Shown here: positions 58,149 through 64,000 of the stretch, one piece after another
Layout of the letters: each line of letters opens with the position of its first letter
How positions within the stretch are numbered: position 1 is the first letter of the stretch
NCBI GenBank assembly: GCA_020740775.1
Contig: JAHEWK010000003.1
Location: forward strand, 3,286,001-3,350,000
DNA length: 64,000 nt
From: Ilyonectria destructans
Lineage: Eukaryota; Ascomycota; Sordariomycetes; Hypocreales; Nectriaceae
Direction of reading: 5' to 3'
Translations under genes and position numbers: made by a program
The notes under the pieces: generated by a model
What the model saw: the letters and a program-made list of their open reading frames with translations, nothing else
What the model was told of the DNA's origin: nothing
Database searches by the model: none

Positions 58149-59067
58149 ATGGTCCGGAAACGTCAACCGGCAGCGCCGGATGCCTCATCCACCTCGTCTC
58201 CTCCATCTTCAGCAGCCGCAGCACCGGGCTCCTCGACATCAGGGGACATGACGGGCTCCTCCGCAGCCGCTTCGCCGAGTGGTCCGACGCAATGGATGTT
58301 CTTTGCCGTGGCGAGCGGCGCTTGTGCGGCCTTCAATGGCGTCTTTGCGAAGCTGTAAGTGTGCGAAATGTAGTGGTTGGTGATGCTAGATGCGAGGATC
58401 TTGGTGTTTATGTGATTCGGGCGTTGATTGATTCAACTTCTGTTGCACGGCATGAGAGCGGATCTTGATGAAGCTATACTGATGCCGTCATGCAGCACTA
58501 CAACCGAGCTTACCGCCACCCTATCTAACAAGATCGCTCACATCTTCGGCCTCTCCGCCTTTGAACATATCGTCGAAGTTGCCGTCCGCGTCGTAAGTTC
58601 CGTACATTCTTCACAAAGTACCTCTGCTCACATATACAGTTCTTCTTCGTCCTCAACCTAACCTTCAATGGCGTCGTAAGTCCCCTTGTTCTTGTTATCA
58701 TGTACAACACCGTTGCAGTTCACTCACCTACTCTCTCTAGATGTGGACGCTCTTCACCAAGGCCCTCGCACGTGGCACGTCAACCACGCAGGTCTCCATT
58801 ATAAACACATCGACCAACTTCATGGTCACGGCACTGCTCGGCTTTGTCATTTTCTCAGAGTCTCTGCCACCACTGTGGTGGGCTGGCGCTGCACTGCTGG
58901 TAGTGGGCAACATTGTTGTCGGGAGCAAGGACGAGAGCAAGGATGCTTCGGCCGCGGAAGGGGGCTATGTTCCAGTGCCTGGCGATGATGAAGGGCAGCC
59001 TGAAAGGGGGGACGAGGATGAGGATGTCATCGACCTGGGGAGAGGATCGGATGACAGATCGAGGTAA
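58149..59067 (+). CDS. TMEM42-like small DMT-superfamily membrane protein
   Basis: Exons 58149-58354, 58496-58592, 58640-58675 (36 nt) and 58741-59067 encode 221 residues. An Ala/Ser/Pro-rich N-terminus leads to the first helix (WMFFAVASGACAAFNGVFAK). Others are VRVFFFVLNLTFNGVMWTLF, NTSTNFMVTALLGFVIFSES and WWAGAALLVVGNIVVGS. The TTQVSIINTSTNF stretch and four-helix, half-size DMT layout match TMEM42-type proteins. The tail is acidic (DDEGQPERGDEDEDVIDLG). The 36-nt third exon supplies FFFVLNLTFNGV, needed for helix continuity. Substrate and compartment are unknown. Confidence 0.85.
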
Positions 59068-59290
59068 ATGGGCTATTTGGGTTGTTTATCACCAACGTGA
59101 TTTTTGGATAGAGCCTCGATACTGAACTTGATATTTAGAACGCATTGTCAGGTATTGCGTGTCGTCTTACATTCATGTTGTATTCAAAACCGTGTAGATC
59201 TACCGTCGTTCAAACGCCAGCACAGAATCCGTGCTTCCCTTTACCGTACATGCAAACCAGATACAACCAAGCAGAACCAGATCCACACAC

Positions 59291-62026
59291 TTATGACCGT
59301 CGGCTCTCCAACTCAACGCCCTCGTCCGCAATATCTTCGTCTCCATCCAAGATCTGTGCGCCTCGTCCTTGCGGACGATCTTGTTCGAATGAACCGCTGA
59401 GCCGGATCCTGCCACCAGATACGGACGACAGCTTGCCTGAGACCCAGTTGCCCGTCCGGCGGAACAGCTCCCAGAGCTGCTCTTGACCTTGGGCGATTTG
59501 GTGGTCATCCTTGGGGTTCTCGGCCGCTTCGACCTTGAACTGATACTTGAGGCAGTCCTTGACGGTGACCAGGCCAGTGAGTTTGCCGTGATACTCAACG
59601 AGGATGACTCTGGGCCCAATCTTTCGGAACAGCTCCATGACGGTTTCGAGGGGAAGGCGTGGATGGGCTGTCACAGGCGTTGAGTCGACATATCGGCTAA
59701 AATCAAGGCCTGTGGAGTTTGATGATTCACCAAACTGCATGATTGACGGTGTTATGGGTGTAGTAGGAGCGAGGTTGATGGTGGATGCTGCAAAGCTGCA
59801 CCGTGCCGTGCCGTTACTCTGCTGCCCACGACTGAGACGATCGACGGCATATCGCAGCTCTGTCCGGCCAATGTAGCCAACCAGGATCTTGGAGTTGTTG
59901 TCCTCGACAACGGGGAAGCCCTGGTATCGGTCATCCGCAAGCAACTGTTCGACTTCTCCCAACGTGAGCCCATGGACTGGTATGGTGACCACCGAGGTTC
60001 TCATGACCTGAGAGACGGGAACTCCAAAGTTATGTTCCTCCTTATTGTCAAGGAACGGAAACCCGCTAAACCAAATCATGCGATCAGCAATGCCTCCCTT
60101 TCCGAATAGCTCGCTCACGGCCTTCGTAACGCCGACGACGATCATGGTAGGTAGAATGTAGTTCAAGGCACCAGTGAGCTCAAACATGATGACCACCACT
60201 GACACAGTAATGTGCATGATACCGCTTAGCGCCGCGGCAGCTCCTAGGAGCGCATATGTGCCAGGAGTAATGCAAGGCTCGTCGGGCTTGCAGGCAGAGA
60301 AGAAGACGCTGCCCGGGCTGGCCTCGTGGATAGCCTGGACAATGATACCCACGGTGCGACCAAACGATGCTCCAACAGCCATTGAGGGCACGAAAATACC
60401 AGCAGGGACTTTGCATCCGTAAGACACAATGACCAGGCTCATTCGCAGCACCGTTGCTAAAATCAGCGAGATAATGTTCCAGTACCGTTGATCTGAGTCA
60501 CATAGACCGTGGTAGGACTCTCCTCCATTACACTCAGAGAATAGAATTTCCATGCTTTCTGTCATGTCAATCCTCAAAAAGGCGTTGGGGTACGCAACAA
60601 TAGCGGTTCCTGCGGCGAGAAGGGTGGCCTCCAAGATGGCATAGTGCGTCAGATACTTCTTCCGGAATGCTTGAACCCGCAGATTCCACTTGATAACGAA
60701 TGCTCCGTAAAGACCCCCAAATATGCCAATGATGATGTAGAATACAACTTCGAAAAAGTGCCAGTCGTGTTTATACTCGACCTGGAACATGACGAGTTGT
60801 CCGGTTCGGAAAGGGTTCATGGCTGCAAGAACCGCTGTCGCAACCAGGGCACAGAAGTAGCTGCGCCAGAGTGTTTTGAGTGGAAAGTAACTCGACATTT
60901 CCTCGAGCGAGAAGAGTACGCCTCCGATCGGGCTACCGAAGGCAACGGCAACACCAGCCGCGGCTGATGCGCTCAATATTTCGCGGGTTTTGGATGCGTT
61001 CTGCTTGTACTTGTTGAAGAGCCTGGAGATGACATTTCCAGTGCACACGGCATAGTGAACACTGGGGCCTTCCTTGCCAACAGACAATCCGGATGCGATA
61101 GCTAGGGGCAAGCATACGGACTTGATAATCAAGGTCCGCAGACCGAGGAAGCCCTTCATGACGAAGCCTGCGATGATACACTTGATCTCAGAGATACCTG
61201 AGCCGGCGGCGTACGGGGCAAAGGACTTGACCAAAGTGGCAGCAACAAAGGCAAAGAAGGTCTATGAAGGGTTAGTTTGTTCCTTGTAGGTGGGCAGCTC
61301 GAGTCATACGCCAAAGACGAAGTAGAGGAAGTAGTTCATGGGTTCGAAGCCCGTCCAACGATGCCATTGCGAGCAACCTGGAATATGTTAGCCTCTGTCG
61401 CAGGTTCATATGCGCAAGTCAACTTACCGTTCCCCTCTCCCCAGCAACAGAAGCTCTCGTTCAGGTAGAACCCCGTCTCGCAGTAGCCAATCTTGATATC
61501 CGCCAGCCACTCAGTGATGATGTTCAACAATGCAGCATTCAATCCAATCGCCGCGCCGATAATAGTGACCACAATCCAGCCTTGCGCCGCATCATAACTT
61601 CTCCATAGGTGGTATCTCCAGCCAGGCTGGCCCCGATCGTAGAGGCCGACGGCCTGTTTCCGCCGGGACTTGCGCCTCGCCTGCTCTCGCGCTGCGTCCT
61701 GCACCCAATCTATCGGTTCATATCAGCATTCGGCGGTTATCCAGTGTCGGTCGACGAGATCGCGCATGCATACCTATAGTAGTAAAGTCCTAGATGTGTC
61801 AGATTAAACGAACTGTGAGCCGCTGAGTATGTGGACTGACCTCATATCTCTTGATCTCGGCAATCTCCTCCTCAATCAGGGCCTCGCCCGAGCCGTTAGT
61901 GACGGGTATTTCGCCCTGCTCAGCATTGGAAACGGCAGAGGACAGGCGCGAGGATATGGAGGAGGGGCGACGTGAAATTGGAGCCGGATGCGGCGTCAAG
62001 TTGAAGGATGGCGATCGCAGATTCAT
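59291..62026 (-). CDS. CLC-type chloride/proton antiporter (Gef1-like)
   Basis: Exons (minus) 62026-61841, 61789-61774 (16 nt), 61709-61428, 61377-61310 and 61261-59291 encode 840 residues. The 16-nt exon supplies DFTTI, which links KRYE to DWVQDAA. CLC motifs are GSGISEIK, GKEGPSVHY with gating Glu248, and SPIGGVLFSLEEM with the proton-path Glu near 305. Both glutamates suggest an antiporter rather than a channel. Two CBS domains follow (VSQVMRTSVVTIPVHGLTLG; GPRVILVEYHGKLTGLVTVK). Intracellular CLCs of this type balance charge and chloride in Golgi, endosome or vacuole. The neighbouring VMA16 acts in the same compartments, but linkage may be chance. Confidence 0.95.
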
Positions 62027-62892
62027 GGTGTAGGTCGGGCTAGCATGGTCGCGATCGCGAGGGGCTCAGAGCAAGGGCGAGCACCAACGACGAGGATGCT
62101 ATGCAGTCGAGTCGGGCCAGGGCAGCAGGTATGGGGTATGCAGGTGTTCGCCTGGTGTTTAGTCGGTTGTTTTAGCGAGATCAATGTGACGATCAAACGA
62201 GGCTGAAGGCTGAGGTGTTCTTGTAGGTTGCTAGTTGGCTGGCTGCTGTCATGCTGCAGCTGCATTGCATGGGGAACTGATCCGACGGCTGGGTGTCAGC
62301 TCCAACTGTGGCTGAAGCTTTTGCTAAGCCACAGCACAAACCAGGGTCGCGTTTAGTGGTTGCAGCGGCCCATCGCGTTTCGTGTCGTCGACCTCAGTGC
62401 GAGGATCCAGCCAAACTTGATCCTCTCTGATTCATGATAAGTCGGTTTCCATTTCAGCGGCCAACGAACCAGAGCATCCCGATTGCAGTCGCATCGGCCG
62501 AGTCAAGATTAATCCAATAATATTCCATCACATCACCCTCGCCGGTTCGCTTTTCTGGTCCTCGGAGCGAGACGAACCTGGGATTTTCCCAAGTAAGGTA
62601 AGGCCAACAAGACCCAGTTCAAAGTCATCCCCAAGATCCCATATATTGCCTTGGATGCGCCTCGTAGGCTTCGAATGTATCTCACATTTCACTCTGGGAT
62701 GGTTATTTTCCGCCTAGCTTCTGCTACGCAATCTCAGCCTGGACAGGGGGCGCTATTGCTCCAGTGCATTCTGCAACGAATCTCATTTCATCCAACTCAC
62801 CGATACACACAAGCTGACTCCCTCTTGTATTTAGGCTGTCTTGCTTAACCATATATCTCTCGACCATCACTCACCCTCTAAACCTACCCACC
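62027..62892. promoter_or_regulatory. Shared divergent promoter, CLC transporter / DPB3
   Basis: 866 bases between divergent starts. No supported ORF or RNA. Confidence 0.6.
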
Positions 62893-63620
62893 ATGCCGTA
62901 TAACACTACTGCCATCCCCCCTAGAAAGGAGCCGACTGGTCAGACTCAGCTTCCACGTCTGTTCCTCCCGGCCCCAGTCCCGAATCATTCGTCTAACCTC
63001 ATCTTCAGTCTCAAGAGTAAAGAAGATCATTTCCCAGGACTCGGAAATTGGCATCTGCTCCAACAATGCCGCCTTCGTCATAACGCTTGCCGCCGTGAGT
63101 TTCCCTTCAGCCCCGTCAACAAACATGCCTACTAACCCGTGGCAGGAAATGTTCGTCCAGCATCTCGCCGACGAGTCCCACACTCAGGCTAAGCTCGAGC
63201 GCAAGCCTCGACGAAACATCCAGTACAAGGACGTTGGTGTGTTCTCCTCTCAACTCTCCCTTCCATCCGCCAATATCCGTTCTAACACCATTTCCAGCCA
63301 ACGCCGTCTCTCACCAAGACAACCTTGAGTTCCTCGAGGACGTCGTCCCTAAGACTGTCCCGTACAAGAAGGTCAAGGCTGCTGCTAGTGCCACCCAGGC
63401 CCGCCTTCGCGGCGAGAAGACCGCCGAAGCGAAGTCGCCTGCAGTAAAGACCCCCGTTGCCAATGGTACTAGCAAGTCCATCGTCAACGGTAACGGAAGC
63501 CCCTTCACTGTGACTCCCCGCACCGAGGAGCGACAAGATGATCCCAATGCACAGCTGGAACTGGAGATGAGGCAAGCGGCTGGGCAAACCCGGGATGGTG
63601 ACGTGACCATGACGGGCTAG
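62893..63620 (+). CDS. DPB3: Histone-fold protein, DNA polymerase epsilon subunit Dpb3-like
   Basis: Exons 62893-62956, 63009-63094, 63146-63236 and 63298-63620 encode 187 residues. Splicing joins TGQTQLP to LSRVKKIISQDSEIG, opening an NF-YC/CHRAC-type histone fold. It continues CSNNAAFVITLAA, EMFVQHLADESHTQAKL, RKPRRNIQYKDV and ANAVSHQDNLEFLEDVVPKT. A disordered Ala/Lys/Thr tail ends DGDVTMTG. The first intron is 52 nt (branch tctaacc). Such proteins pair with Dpb4 in DNA polymerase epsilon and in chromatin remodellers, passing on parental histones. The exact paralogue, Dpb3 versus another HMF-type subunit, is the main uncertainty. Confidence 0.88.
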
Positions 63621-63861
63621 GAGATGGAATGAAACACAAGGGCCAGACAATTGTACTGGCGCGATGCTGGGCCTAACAAAATACGTGGATGATGTAGTTG
63701 TTATAAAGATGAATCAACTCCACGACGGCTATGCTCGGTCAGGCATCGAGCTGGTATGAACATGAATACACCGAAATCCCACCCCCAACCCTTTTTATAT
63801 GTCCCCCGAGACCAGGCAATGAGACAACCGTGAAACGTCCACCTTGCAGATATGGGATTCC

Positions 63862-64000
63862 TTATTCCTCCATGGGATCCCCTTGAATTCCAGACGGGAG
63901 CCGTCCCTCGTTCAACTCCTTCTCCAGCGCAATAATTTCCTGCAGGCTGGTCGCCTTCTTGATCCGTTCTTGCAAGCGCTTCTTCTCCGCGTCCGTGAGT
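63862..64000 (-). CDS. LEA1: C-terminal end of U2 snRNP protein A' (Lea1), partial
   Basis: The minus strand from the window edge reads LTDAEKKRLQERIKKATSLQ then EIIALEKELNEGRLPSGIQG and DPMEE before the stop at 63862. The pattern of a charged helix, SLQEI, LEKEL and GRLP matches the C-terminus of fungal U2A'/Lea1, which binds U2 snRNA with the B'' protein. The leucine-rich repeats that would prove it lie beyond the window. Convergent with DPB3, 241 bases apart. Confidence 0.7.
   Translation of the reverse strand, partial: LTDAEKKRLQERIKKATSLQEIIALEKELNEGRLPSGIQGDPMEE

Overview
The window is from the nuclear genome of a filamentous ascomycete, most likely a Sordariomycete. Genes are interrupted by short GT-AG introns, often with a CTAAC or CTGAC branch site. 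An arginine-attenuator uORF lies ahead of CPA1, the tRNA gene carries a short intron after anticodon position 37, and the proteins have typical filamentous-fungal architectures. Species cannot be fixed from the sequence alone. Exon boundaries were set by eye from reading-frame continuity, splice consensus and family motifs.

Layout. 0-3.4 kb: an RRM protein cut by the window edge and the ArfGAP Gcs1. 3.6-8.4 kb: an accessory island with a broken zinc-finger/ankyrin gene and a broken ribokinase gene, flanked by two diverged copies of one intergenic segment. 8.5-13.2 kb: ETF beta, then CPA1 with a spliced attenuator-peptide uORF. 13.7-22.8 kb: an Acinus-like SAP/RRM protein, a DJ-1/PfpI protein and hamartin (TSC1). 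23.1 kb: tRNA-Ile(AAU). 25.9-30.0 kb: a GPI-anchored GH17 cell-wall enzyme and a ZIP/KE4 metal transporter. 30.0-42.9 kb: a gene-poor stretch with one arrestin-like gene and one doubtful ORF. 42.9-45.3 kb: a GC-rich PLP-dependent decarboxylase and a small membrane protein.

46-64 kb is a compact housekeeping block: NTE1, GPN2, POP5, a gephyrin-type molybdenum-cofactor enzyme, VMA16, TOA2, a TMEM42-like protein, a CLC transporter, DPB3 and the end of LEA1. Neighbours there are arranged as divergent pairs with short shared promoters (NTE1/GPN2, POP5/cnxE, VMA16/TOA2, CLC/DPB3) or tight convergent pairs (GPN2/POP5, DPB3/LEA1).

The genes do not form one pathway, and I see no biosynthetic cluster, CRISPR array or intact transposon. 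The observations most worth following are the attenuator uORF split over three exons, with a 13-nt central exon carrying its conserved Asp, the duplication-flanked island of decayed genes, and the unexplained gene-poor region.
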